This document shows positions 47,257 to 58,335 of a DNA stretch of 64,000 bases, piece by piece (the first letter of the stretch is position 1; each line of letters starts with the position of its first letter). Source of the stretch: Arabidopsis thaliana (taxonomy: Eukaryota; Streptophyta; Magnoliopsida; Brassicales; Brassicaceae); contig NC_003074.8 in assembly GCF_000001735.4 (NCBI RefSeq), forward strand, positions 3,844,101 to 3,908,100, in the 5' to 3' direction. Below the pieces are notes generated by a model. The model saw only the letters and a list, made by a program, of their open reading frames with translations, made no database searches and was not told the origin of the DNA. The position numbers and the translations under genes are program-made.

Positions 47257-49856
47257 TTATAGAGGTTGACCACTTAACCACCTCTTGATCATGATATAGG
47301 TCTCCACTGGTTTATACTCACTCGTGTGCCCGCCTCCCTATAAACCATGCAAAAACAACCTATCAATTAATTAAAACAACTAAGAAACATATATATGTAT
47401 GTACCTAGTAAAAGCTTTTCATGCATATTGTATGTAAAAAACTTGCTTTGACAGTGGCAAATGTCATCTTATTCGCATAAGTCCTTGTGTATCTGCAAAA
47501 ACAAAAAAAAAGAAAGTCAATCTCATAAGAGAATCATGCATGACTTATTGACTTGCATCAATGTCGTTGATCATTGAATTCGTATCCGGTAGAATGCATT
47601 TTGTTAAGAAAATAAATTGCTTCCTAGAGAGAACAATTAAACAAAAGAAAAGTAGTATAATAATAATACCCAGCAACTTGATTCTGAACCATCCATGGTC
47701 TCCAATCGTCAACAATGGAATAGTTGAGAGATCTTATCCATGCTTGAGTTCCAAGGAAAGGTACTAACATGTCGTGATCACCACTGTTTCACCATGAATG
47801 TACTAATGTTTATAAGCAATTGAAGCTTATATAAGAAATAAAGATGAATTGTATACTTGAGAAGCAAGCAAAGGTTAAAATTGTGTACCGACCTGAAGAC
47901 GAGAGATCGATACCCTTCAATGCTAATATACTTATGATATGGCACACTACTCCTAATGTCCTTATTGTATGCGATTTCCGTATTACATCGTATCCATTTT
48001 CTTACGGTACCCTGCATGCAACCATATATTAGTCAACCATGTCCTGTGAAACTTTTTCTTTGTCCTCGACATTTATCAACTTATCATATACATATACCTC
48101 GTTCACTAGAAGAGCTTTGCGCACGCTTTTCTCATTTGCCCAATATTCAGATAGCGAATGCAGATTTGCCATCTGCAAAAGCAAAAAAATCTCTAATGGT
48201 CAAATGGTTTGTCATTATTCAAAGATGACATAACAAGTAGACCAAGAATGATTACTTACACAAGAATAAAGCCACATGCAGTCAGGTTTTAGAATATATT
48301 CTTCACTTATTCCAGAAACACACTATAAATATAAAACCACAACGTCTGAAATAAGTGATCTTCTTTAGTGACCATCAGTGATGTATTAATTGAATCATCT
48401 CCTTAGCTAATTAAATTCCAGAGAGTTTACCTTTTTAAAGTCTTCAAGGAGTTTCAAGCATTTTGTGTTACGAGGATTCACGCTAATATAATTCCCTTGA
48501 CAACTTCTCTTTAGAGACTGCGAAAATCAGATAATAACTACTTTCTTTTAGTGACAAGAAAGACAAAACCATAAAATCCCAGATTTGGTACCTCATAGTG
48601 TTCATCAGAGATCAGTGCCTTTCCATGAGCAAATGGAATGCGAGAGTTAAGATCAATATCAGTGTCTGTTGCCGGGTTTCCGAGTACAAAGCCCTGTTGT
48701 TTAGTAGAGAGAAACAAGACGACGACTCTCAGTTATTATTGCAGAAAAATGTGTATATAACGTAAGAAGCAAGCGATACCGATGAACCTGAAGATTTATT
48801 TGAGGTTTGCTGTCTAAATGGTTTCCTGTGTGACAAATGGGAAACAATTGATAAGAAAATAATATAAGACTTAAAAGAAAATGGGATTGAAATGAAAGAA
48901 AGACATACCATTTGAGATTTCTTGAACGATGGTCGGAATGACAATACCGGAATAAGAATTTCCGGCGACATAGAGCGGATTGGATAAGAACTCAGGATGT
49001 TTGTCTAGCCACTGCACAACAAAACAAAAAAAAATGCTCAGTAAACGTGCATGCATCAAAAGATAGAGATGATTTAATAGACGCATTTTAAGTTTTCCAT
49101 TCACCTTATGAAGAAACTCGTTGACCGGCTTAGCTACCCCTGTGTCACTTGGTATATCAGCAAGTGGATTTCTGGAGTAGGAGAAGCCAGTCCCAACAGG
49201 CTGATCCAAATAGAGAATGCTCGCCACCTGACACGAAGCAATGATGATCCAATACTTTAAGAAGATGAAGATTCATTGGGTTTGTGTTCATGAGTACACT
49301 ACTAAAATATCGTATATTACCTTAGTCCATGCATATGTGGTAGAGACCAAAGAGGGGATACTTCCATTGTATTCCTCAGCCTTGAAAGCAATTGGCCCTG
49401 CGTTTTTGTTTTTGGTAGTTGTTTGCAATTCAAACAAGTCACTAATTCTGATCAAGTGATAAAGAAAGAATGAAAAGTTTTTGGATTTTACCATTCTCAT
49501 AAATAAGAGCAGTGAACGAAGAACAGAAAGGACCTCCACTTAACCAGAGAAGAAGAGGGTCTTTCTCTGGATTACTCTCAGATTTGATGAAGTAGTAGAA
49601 CATTTGATCTTTCTCTGCCTCACCCACACCAATGTACCTTACTCATTCAACACCAAAACTCAGAACACACATATATATAGTCATACATTATCAGGATAAT
49701 AAGAAGAGGAACCTACCCGGTCTCGAGCTCGAAAGGAAGAGGGCCTTGGAAACCAGGAAGAAATCTGATGGTAGATCCTGAATCAACAAGCTGAATCAAA
49801 ACAAGTAGAAGATGAAACTTGAGTATCCATGACAAGTAGTAGCACTCTTTCCCCAT
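47257..49856 (-). CDS. SCPL17: SCPL17, serine carboxypeptidase-like acyltransferase
   Basis: Fourteen exons: 49856-49717, 49637-49492, 49397-49321, 49227-49105, 49011-48909, 48825-48788, 48693-48592, 48517-48431, 48322-48260, 48172-48098, 48011-47893, 47783-47670, 47492-47447, 47337-47257; 437 residues. A signal peptide leads to the secretory path and vacuole. Catalytic parts: Ser in GNSYSG, Asp in SGDHDM, His in [26 protein letters not shown] is the clade mark. SCPL acyltransferases use glucose esters as donors; SCPL17 is reported to benzoylate and sinapoylate glucosinolates in seeds. Two oddities: the oxyanion segment is GGPFCSS instead of GGPGCSS, and the last intron has a GC donor (AAA/GCAAGT at 47447/47446) where the three sister genes have GT. 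It is more distant from SCPL14-16 than they are from one another. Confidence 0.94.
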
Positions 49857-50253
49857 TCTCTTTGATCAAAAGTTTTTGAATTTCTTTCACAATAGAGATA
49901 ATTTATTGAAATATATAGTAACCATACAAGGCCAAAGCCTGATAAACAAAAAAGCCCCACAACATTGAAAGTCTACACAGTTTGCAAAATGCAATTCATC
50001 ACAAAAACATTGACAGAGACAGGTCATATTCTCCTAAGAAGAAATGAGCCGCGTAGAGTTACCAAAAGACACAACAAAACAACAAGTGGAAGACATGCAA
50101 GATTAGTTACAGAGTATACTAGTGATGAAGTCTAGTGCCTTGTACAAAAGCATCTGAAAACAAGATGGACATTTTTGTCTCCACCAAAATCACAAGTGTA
50201 ATCTATCTTTTTTTTTTTTTGGTAAAAGGTGAAAGATTTATACCATTTTCAAG

Positions 50254-50355
50254 TTTGCGACAGCATACAGAGAAAACAAAGAAGAAAGAAAAACCAAAAA
50301 CTATGCTCTAGAGACCTGCTTTATGCTTTAGCTTCTCTCTGTATGCTGTCGCAAA
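50254..50355. repeat. Perfect 20-bp inverted repeat, hairpin-forming
   Basis: The left arm tttgcgacagcatacagaga (50254-50273) is exactly reverse-complementary to 50336-50355. The 62-base interval continues to pair loosely next to the stem (aaacaaag against ctttagctt). As RNA from either strand it would fold into a hairpin of about 100 nt, the size of a plant miRNA precursor. It could also be a small MITE remnant. I do not recognise the arm as a known miRNA. Confidence 0.7.
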
Positions 50356-50540
50356 ACCAAAAGTAAAGTTTAATTAGTTACAGACCTTACTCAAGTTAAG
50401 AAATACCTCTACATAAATCTTCCAGCTTCACTTACGTCGAGACCGGAGCACGATCGACTGCTCAAAATAAATTCGTCGAACCAAATCATTTAACAGGCAT
50501 TGCAGGCCATGTACAATAAATTACATACAAAAACAAACTG

Positions 50541-50586
50541 TTGGGAACTTAAAGGATTACTCTTTGAAGCAAAACTTGTTGTTTTC
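50541..50586 (+). repeat. Fragment similar to exon 3 of the downstream HhH gene
   Basis: By eye about 40 of 46 bases agree with 51373-51418 in exon 3 (both contain aaaggattactctttgaa followed by cttgttgtt). It lies 160 bp before the start codon of the same gene, in the same orientation, and is not part of a usable frame. Confidence 0.65.
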
Positions 50587-50742
50587 TTTTTTTTTTGGTA
50601 AGACAATAATTTATTCATATGCGTTATCTGCCACGTGGCTTTATTTAAAATAGACTTTGTTTTATGAAGTTGAATTGAAGAAAAGAGGATGCAGACAGAA
50701 ATTAGGGTTCATTCATACATACTCAAAAATTAATAGACGGGA

Positions 50743-51779
50743 ATGGAACTAGAGTTCAAGTGTTCCGATGTTGGAGTATGGAAGGAGGCTCTGTCTTCGT
50801 ACGATTCCCGAATCGAATCACTGAACAAACCAGAACTCGTCTCTCTCGACCAATTCTACCGCATCAAACTCCCTTGTCTTCTTCACGACCGAGACCCTAA
50901 CCCTTACCTCACTACTTCCGAGCTTTCTCAACTCATGAAATGGAAGCTCTCTCGTGGAAAATGGCGGTACTTGATCTCTCTGTCTCTACAATCTTATATT
51001 TTTGCCTAATTCCTCAATTCTACTTTACCTTTTTGGGTTTAATGGTAATCTTCCTTTCCTCGAAGGCCGCGTCTGCTGGACTTCGTGTCGTCTCTAGACG
51101 ATTCAGTGGTGAAATCTGCTTCTGAGAAAGCTTTTAAATCGCTTCCTGACATCTCCAAGGCTGTGAAAGAGCTCACTGTGCTTAAGGGCGTTGGTGCTGC
51201 CACCGCATCCGCCGTTCTTGCTGCTTACGCCCCTGACATTGCACCATTTATGTCCGACGAGGTACACTTCTCTTTCAGTCATCAGATAGTAGCAATGAAG
51301 AATCCTGATTTTTGGCTCTGTTTTTAATTTGGTAAACTTTAATGTGGAAGGAAAGGCAATGGAGGTGGCTCTTGGGAACTCAAAGGATTACTCTTTGAAA
51401 CAATACTTGTTGTTTGCAACTAAGCTACAAGATAAAGCAAAGGTTAATTACTTAGTCTCTCTAGACAATTGTCTGTATATATATATATTATGTGTTCTAA
51501 GTTTTATTACAACTAGGATGATTCTTGAAACATGTTGATTTTGTCAAATTTTTTTGTTAATTTCAAATTTTCAAGTGATCTGAAAATCCTTGAAAATGTT
51601 GAGAGCGTATAGATTGAAATTTGGACTCTTGAATCAGATATGGATTGTTGTTGTAGGAATTAAAGTTGAAGGGAGAGTGGGATGGGCCTTCAGATATTGA
51701 AAGAGCTCTATGGAGTTGTACTGTGCGTGCAAAGTCACAGCCAGAGAAGAGCTCTTCCGGGAAGAAAAGAAAACGGTAG
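50743..51779 (+). CDS. Small helix-hairpin-helix protein (At3g12210)
   Basis: Four exons: 50743-50966, 51066-51261, 51356-51442, 51657-51779; 209 residues. The centre holds LTVLKGVGAATASAVLAAYAP (about 115-135), a helix-hairpin-helix of the DNA-glycosylase/DNA-binding type with the GVGxxTA turn. The last residues GKKRKR are a nuclear localisation signal. No Lys/Asp pair of an HhH-GPD glycosylase is obvious, so binding rather than catalysis is the safer reading. Annotated in Arabidopsis as a DNA-binding protein of unknown role, by recall. It is the only plus-strand and non-SCPL gene inside the SCPL cluster, so it was probably there before the SCPL16/14/15 expansion or separated SCPL17 from the rest. 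A copy fragment of its exon 3 lies upstream. Confidence 0.9.
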
Positions 51780-52430
51780 GTGATAATATTTCTATCCAGT
51801 TCACCTTCCATCCATTTTTAAGATCAACCATATGTCAGCAGCTCTTCTGGAAGTCATATCCGTAATTGTTCAACTGTAGTAAGTGTTCTCGAATGTTTTA
51901 TCAAAATGCTGAGTATTTAGCGGAATCATATAACTTGAAGGGAAAAAATGGATACTTTACATTTTCAGATATCTTCCAAATTAACATTGAAGGTGGGAAT
52001 CGAATCCTATATTTAAGGGAGGACGATGATTCTATTTTGACTTGTTCAAAAGACTGATTCAATAGGTTATGAGGGTAGAGTTATAGGGGGAGAAAAACAA
52101 AACAGAGGATATGTTGTGTCCCATTTAACTAAACTGATTTTGGCATGTATTATAGCTGATAGGTTGTTACTTGTTACAGAATTTGGCCACTTATCCATCC
52201 CTTGAACATGATTGATCTTTCCTCTGCCGACCCTATAAATCAAACCCACAAAAAATTAACAGACTCCAAGTACAAAGCCTTTTTTCTCCCCATTTATGTA
52301 ATGCATGGCAATAAGTGATGTTTTCTGATAAATAGTCTTAGCACCTAAAATGTATTTCAGATGATACATCAAACCAAACACTTTCGGTTTCAACATTAAC
52401 AAGATCACTTGAGGAGTAAGTTTTGTGTGT
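51780..52430. other. Region between HhH gene and SCPL16, with a relic SCPL last exon
   Basis: Contains 3' flank of the plus-strand gene, an unremarkable middle part, and at 52178-52250 a decayed copy of an SCPL terminal exon and preceding intron edge. The stretch 52355-52430, directly after the SCPL16 stop codon, is conserved with the 3' flanks of SCPL14 (about 55270-55330) and SCPL15 (about 58275-58335). Confidence 0.6.
52178..52250 (-). pseudogene. Decayed copy of the SCPL terminal exon
   Basis: On the plus strand this reads ttggccacttatccatccc followed by ttgaacatgattga and, 40 bases on, the intron edge ccctataaatcaaacccac. The same order occurs at the true last exon of SCPL16 (52439-52530) and of SCPL14 and SCPL15. 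About 20 bp of the exon interior, including the GGGHT histidine codons, are missing, so it cannot work as an alternative last exon. Confidence 0.65.
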
Positions 52431-54815
52431 TTAAAGAAGTTGGCCACTTATCCACCTCTTGAACAAGATTGAATTCTCATCTGGTTTATAGTCTAACGTG
52501 TGCCCGCCACCCTACAAATCAAACCAACAAACCGATTTAACAATGTGATGTAAAAAAGCTTTGCATTTTTGTCAATAGAAAATGTGGATATAGGAGTCAC
52601 TTTCACAGTAGCAAATGTCATCTTATTAGCGTAAGTCGTAGTGTATCTGCAAATGAAAAAATGTTGGATAAGCAGCTTATACAAATGAAGAAAAGAAACC
52701 AACAACCAAAAGAAAAAATGGTATATATACCCAGCGACTTGATCAAGTATCATCCATGGCCTCCATTTGTCAATAATGGAATAGTTGAGAGATCTTATCC
52801 AGTCTTGAGTTCCAACGTAAGGTGTTAGCATGTCGTGATCACCACTATTCACCAAACACACCAATACCAGAAAAAAATTACAGACAACTAATAAAAACAC
52901 AAGCCTTATAGTTAAATTTGTGTATTGACCTGAAGATAAGAGATCGATAGCCTTGGATGCTGTTCTTCTTATGGTATGGTATGCTGCTTTTAATGTCTTT
53001 ATTGTTTTGCAAAGTCCATTTACATCGTTCCCATCTACCTGTAGTACCCTGCAATAAAAAGTCCTCATATATAGAGTTTGATCATCAGACTTTATCAATG
53101 ATCTTATGATAAACTTGTCAAATACCTCCACAACTTTAAGTGCTCTGCGTACGCTCTCGTTATTAGCCCAGTAATCGGATAGCATAGACCGATACGACTG
53201 CGAAAGCAACTTTGTAAATATTCTTCTCTTGTGGTTTAGTTTAGTGGCTAGTGCAAAATCTACCAAGATGCTTACATGGCAATCAGGAGATGTAAGGTCA
53301 CATTTTGGTACGAGGATAAGATTTTCATATATTCCAGAAACACACTGTATTTATCCCACAAATTCTAAGTTAGTGAATAGTGATTATAACTTTTTACCAT
53401 TGTACCAACTAAATTTTCAGATTGTTTACGTTGTCATAGTCTTTTATGAGTTCCAAGCATTCTGTGTTAAGAGGATCTACAAAAATATAGTTTCCTCCAC
53501 AAGTTCTCTTCATCGACTACAAAAATAAGAGTTTGTTAACAATAATTCATTGTGGTGACAAGAGAGCAAAAGCATCCTAGATTTTGTAATGATACCTCAT
53601 AGAGTTCATTAGAGATAAGTGCCATTCCATGAGCAAATTGAATACGAGAATTTCTATCAAGATCATAGTCTGTTACCGGACTTCCGAGCACATAGCCCTG
53701 TTTTTGATGGTGCCAAATAACTCTTCAATTCTTAGTGCTCCATAAGGTATAATATAGAAATAATTAATGGCAAGTACACTTGAACCTGAAGCCTTATTTG
53801 AGGTTTGCCGTAAATACAATTTCCTGTGATAAATTGGTGAAATAGAGGGTCAACAAACTGATGTCAAAGAAAAGGGCTTGCATAGGAACTGACGTGATAA
53901 ACACTTACCATTTGAGATTTCTTGAACGATGACCGGAACCATCTTACCGGAATAAGAATTTCCACCGGCATAGAAAGGGTTGGAGAAATACTCAGGATGC
54001 TTGGTTAGCCACTGCACAACAAACCAAACAAAAACTCTAAAGTGCATAGATAGTAAAGAAAGATGCCTTAGTGGACAATTTGAGTTTTCCCATTACTTTA
54101 CGAAGAAACTCATCGACCCGCTTAGCTGATCCTGTGTCACTTGGTATATCAGCAAGTGGATTTCTTGAGTAGGAGAAGCCAGTCCCAACAGGTTGATCTA
54201 AATAGATTATATTCGCAACCTGAAAAGAAGCAATGATTCTTAAACTTGAAGCTGAAACATTAAGATTTATTTCATTGAGTTTGTTATCATGAATTAAATT
54301 TCTCTAACCTTTGTCCATGAATATGTAGTAGAGACCAACGTGGGGATACTTCCATTGTACGCCTCAACCTTGAAACCAAGTGGCCCTGATTGTTTTTATT
54401 TCAGTTCAAACAAGTCACTTAATATTCTGCAGAGGAATATTAAGAATGAGTAAAAGAAGATTTACCGTTCTCATATATAAGACCAGTGAAAGAAGAGCAA
54501 CCAGGTCCTCCACTTAGCCAGAGAAGAAGAGGGTCTGTTTTTGGATTGCTCTCAGATTTGATGAAGTAGTAGAACATTTGATCTTCATCTTCCTCACCAA
54601 CACCAATGTACCTTAATGATTTAACTCCAAAACTTAGAGAACACAGAGTCATACATCATAAGGCTAATATGAAGAGGAACAAACCCGGTTTCGAGCTCGA
54701 AGGGAAGAGGGCCTTCAAAACCAGGAAGATATTTGATGATAGAACTTGAATCAGCATGCTTAGTCAACAGAAGCACAAGTTGCAGCAGCAGCAACTTGGG
54801 TATCCATGAACCCAT
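52431..54815 (-). CDS. SCPL16: SCPL16, serine carboxypeptidase-like acyltransferase
   Basis: Fourteen exons: 54815-54685, 54611-54466, 54385-54309, 54219-54097, 54011-53909, 53823-53786, 53697-53596, 53516-53430, 53344-53276, 53197-53126, 53048-52930, 52844-52731, 52646-52601, 52511-52431; 435 residues. The signal peptide [20 protein letters not shown] is followed by the clade sequence [21 protein letters not shown]. The oxyanion segment GGPGCSS, the nucleophile GNSYSG, the acid SGDHDM and the histidine [10 protein letters not shown] are all there. It belongs to the SCPL IA acyltransferase clade (glucose-ester donors, vacuolar), but its substrate is not known to me. Unlike SCPL14/15 it reads KTDPLLLW in exon 2 and [10 protein letters not shown] in exon 7. 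Three CACGTG boxes lie upstream at 54976-55037. Confidence 0.95.
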
Positions 54816-55330
54816 TCTTTTTCTTGTCTTAAGTTTTTGAGTTTAAAGACAAAACATCTTTATCTTGGAAAACAGAGACGTTGACCCAAACAAACATCTT
54901 TTAGTCTTTGTTTAGTTGTTCCGTCTGCAACTGGTTAAAGAAAATAAAACTAGGTTTTTGAAATGAAAATTTGAGCACGTGATCATGCACGTGGAAGGGA
55001 CAAAGTCGCGCGTAAAGTGTTTTGCAGTTTGCACGTGGGACAGACGAATTAATTTTCAACTTATTTAAACTATTATTGTTAAGGTTAGCATCTCTGTATA
55101 AGTTTTAAGTGAGAATAATACTTCTGTATAAGTCTTAAGGTAGACATAAAAGGGTGCCTTCTTTTGATCAAAGTACTAGAGAAAACAGTAGTTACGTAGA
55201 CATTAACTTTTCTTTGGTCTATAATGTTGTCTTATGATAAACAGTGTAACATTGACTTCAGATGGGAAAACTATATATATCAAACCAAACACTTTTGGCT
55301 TCAACATCAATAAGATCACCCCAAGTGTGT
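54816..55330 (-). promoter_or_regulatory. SCPL16 promoter with three G-boxes, and SCPL14 3' flank
   Basis: CACGTG occurs at 54976-54981, 54988-54993 and 55032-55037 within a block (about 54974-55046) that is conserved, in weaker form, upstream of SCPL14 (about 57981-58040) and SCPL15 (about 61120-61207). 55060-55330 is also nearly repeated at 58080-58335, so the whole spacer belongs to the tandem unit. Confidence 0.65.
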
Positions 55331-57779
55331 TTAAAGAGGTTGACCACTTATCCACCTCTTGAACAAGATTGAATTCTCTTCTGGTTTATATTCCAACGTA
55401 TGCCCACCTCCCTATAATAACCAAACCCACAAACCAATTACAACTGATGTAAAACAGCTTTCAATTTTTATATTGACAAAAAAAATTAAAATGTGGATAA
55501 AAGAACATACTTTCACAGTGGCAAGTGTCATCTTATTGGCATAAGTCTTGGTGTATCTGCAAATAACAAAAGTTTGATTTCATCGGATGAGCAGCTTATA
55601 TATGCAAATGGAAACAATAACAAAAAGAGAAGATGAAAAAGAAATGGTTATATATATACCCGGCTACTTGATCGAGTATCATCCATGGCCTCCATTTTTC
55701 AGTAATGGAATAGTTGAGAGATCTTATCCATGCTTGAGTTCCAAGGAAAGGGATTGTCATATCGTGATCACCGCTACTCAACAGAAAGACCATGCCAGAA
55801 AAAAAAAAGCTTACAAAAAAACTAATTAATGAAAGCACAAGCTTGTAAATCAGTTTAATTTTGTGTACCTAATGACTAGAGATCGATAGCCTTTGATGCT
55901 GTTATTCATATGGTACGGTATGCTGCTTTTAATGTCTTGATTGCTACGCACGCTTAGATCACATCGTTCCCATTTCCCTTTACTCCCCTGAGATCAAAAT
56001 ATTCTTAGAGTTTGATAAACAGATTTTACCAACGATCTAATCATAAACTTGTCATATACCTCCACAACTTTGAGTGCTCTGCGGACAATCTCGTTATTTG
56101 CCCAATATATAGATAGCAAATACCGATACGTCTGCAAAAAGCAACCTTGTCAATATTCTTCTATAACGGTTAGTTAAGTGGTTTGCCATTGATCGAAAGA
56201 TAAACAGAGATACAAGTTGGAGTCCCTTACATAACAATCAGGGGATGTAGTCTCACATTTTGGTTTTAGAATGAGTTCTTGATATATTCCAGAAACACAC
56301 TGTAAAAATAACCACAAATTTAAGTGAGTTATTTTCTTTCTTTTTTATCATTCACGCCAACTAAATTGCAGATTGTGTGTAAACCTTGTGATAATCTTTG
56401 ATGAGTTTCAAGCATTCTGTGTTAAGAGGATCTACAATACTATAGCTTCCTCCACAGCTTCTCTTCAACGACTACAAAGTAAGATATTTGAACTGGTTTG
56501 TCAACTACTTTGTTGTGCTGAAAGGAGACAAAATATATATCCTAAGTTATGTAACTGTACCTCAAAGAGTTCATCAGAGATGAGTGCTACTCCATGAGCA
56601 AATGGAATGCGAGAGTCTTTATCATGATCATAGTATGCTACCGGGTTTCCGATCACATAGCCCTGTTTTTGGTGGTTCAAACAAATAGCTCTTTAATTAT
56701 AATGTTCAATATTGGAAATAATGTAAGAAGCAAGCATATAGTAATGAACCTGAAGATTTATTTGAGGTTTGCAGCATATATAATTTCCTGTGATGTAATA
56801 AATGATCAAGAAACTAGATTCAAAGAAAAGGGCTTGCATATATAGGGATTGAAGTGGTAAAACTTACCATTTGAGATTTCTTGAACGATAGCCGGAATCA
56901 CCTTACCGGAATAAGAATTTCCGGTGACATAGAAAGGATTGGAGAAATAATCAGGATGCTTAGCTAGCCACTGCACAACAAATTACCAACAAATAACGAA
57001 ATCTCCAAAAGTCAATGCATAATTAAAGATAGATGCTTTGAGTTTGATACTTTGATCTTTACCTTACGAACAAACTCGTTGACCAGCTTAGCTGATCCTG
57101 TGTCACTTGGTCTATCAGCAAATGGATTTCTTGAGTAGGAGAAGCCTGCCCCAACAGGTTGATCTAAATAGATTATATTCGCAACCTGAAAAGGAGCAAT
57201 GATTCTTAAACTTGAAGATGAAACATTAAGATTTCATTGAGTTTGTTATCATGAATAAAATTTCTCTAACCTTTGTCCATGAATATGTAGTAGAGACCAA
57301 CGTGGGGATACTTCCATTGTACGCCTCAACCTTGAAACCAAGAGGCCCTAATTTTTTTTATTTCAATTCAAACAAGTCACTTAATATTCTGCAGACGAAA
57401 ATCAGAAAGTGTTAAAGAAGATTCATTACCGTTCTCATAAACAAGACCAGTGAAAGAAGAGCAACCAGGTCCTCCACTTAGCCAGACAAGAAGAGGATCT
57501 TCTTCTGGATTGCTCTCAGATTTAATGAAGTAGTAGAACATTTGATCTTCATCTTCATCACCAACACCAATGTACCTGAATGATTTAACTCCAAAACTTA
57601 GAGAACACAGAGTCATACATCATAAGGCTAATATGAAGAGGAACAAACCCGGTTTCGAGCTCGAAGGGAAGAGGGCCTTCAAAACCAGGAAGATATTTGA
57701 TGATAGAACTTGAATCAGCATGCTTAGTCAACAGAAGCACAAGTTGCAGCAGCAGCAACTTCGGTATCCATGAACCCAT
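55331..57779 (-). CDS. SCPL14: SCPL14, serine carboxypeptidase-like acyltransferase
   Basis: Fourteen exons: 57779-57649, 57575-57430, 57347-57271, 57185-57063, 56970-56868, 56787-56750, 56662-56561, 56471-56385, 56299-56231, 56131-56060, 55987-55869, 55773-55660, 55556-55511, 55411-55331; 435 residues, every exon the same length as in SCPL16. Ser (GNSYSG), Asp (SGDHDM), His ([10 protein letters not shown]) and GGPGCSS are intact. One odd substitution: QPVGAGFSY in place of the otherwise uniform QPVGTGFSY. The gene is a mosaic: exons 1-3 and their introns are almost identical to SCPL16, whereas exons 5-14 ([43 protein letters not shown]) follow SCPL15. Its promoter has the cluster block, but the core CACGTG sites are lost or changed to CACATG. 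Function inferred only from the family. Confidence 0.95.
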
Positions 57780-58335
57780 TCTGTTTTTTCTTAAGTTTTT
57801 GAGTTTTATGAAAAAACATCTTTTATCTTCAAAAATCAAAACAGAGACGTTGACACAAACAAAAATCTTTTAGTCTTTGTTTAGTTTAATATCTGTTAGT
57901 CTTTGTTTAATTTGACATCTTTTAGTCTTTGTCTAATTTGTTCCGTCTGCAACTGGTTAAAGGATAGAAAACTAGGTTTTTGAACGTGGAAGGGACAAAT
58001 TCGCGTGTAAAGTGCTTTGAAGTTTGCACATGGGACAAAGCCGGACAAAGACAAATCAATTTTTGAACTTCATTAAACATTTATAATTGTTAAGGTTATT
58101 GACATCTCTGTATAAGTTTTAAGTGATCATAATATACTTTTTAGCAGGTAGGAGTTAAAAGGTGCATTCTTTTGATCAAAGTGCTAGAAAAAACCCACGA
58201 GTAGTTACGTAGACAAAAAATTGTTTTTTTATATATTTTCTTCTAGATTATAATGCAACATTGACTTCAGATGGGAATACTATATCAAACCAAACACTTT
58301 GGGCTTCAACATCAATAAGATCACTCCAAGTGTGT
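57780..58335 (-). promoter_or_regulatory. SCPL14 promoter and SCPL15 3' flank
   Basis: Homologous to 54816-55330 over most of its length, with a threefold imperfect repeat of a tttagtctttgttta-like block (57865-57935) not seen in the other copies. The conserved promoter block at 57981-58040 has aacgtgg and gcacatgg where SCPL16 has CACGTG. Confidence 0.55.

Larger units (their letters stand above)
49857..50742. other. SCPL17 upstream region with hairpin and exon fragment
   Basis: 886 bp between SCPL17 and the plus-strand HhH gene. It holds a perfect 20-bp inverted repeat (50254-50273 with 50336-50355), an approximately 46-bp fragment similar to exon 3 of the next gene (50541-50586), and two poly-T tracts near 50208 and 50588. 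The last 100 bp are the leader of the plus-strand gene. Confidence 0.6.
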
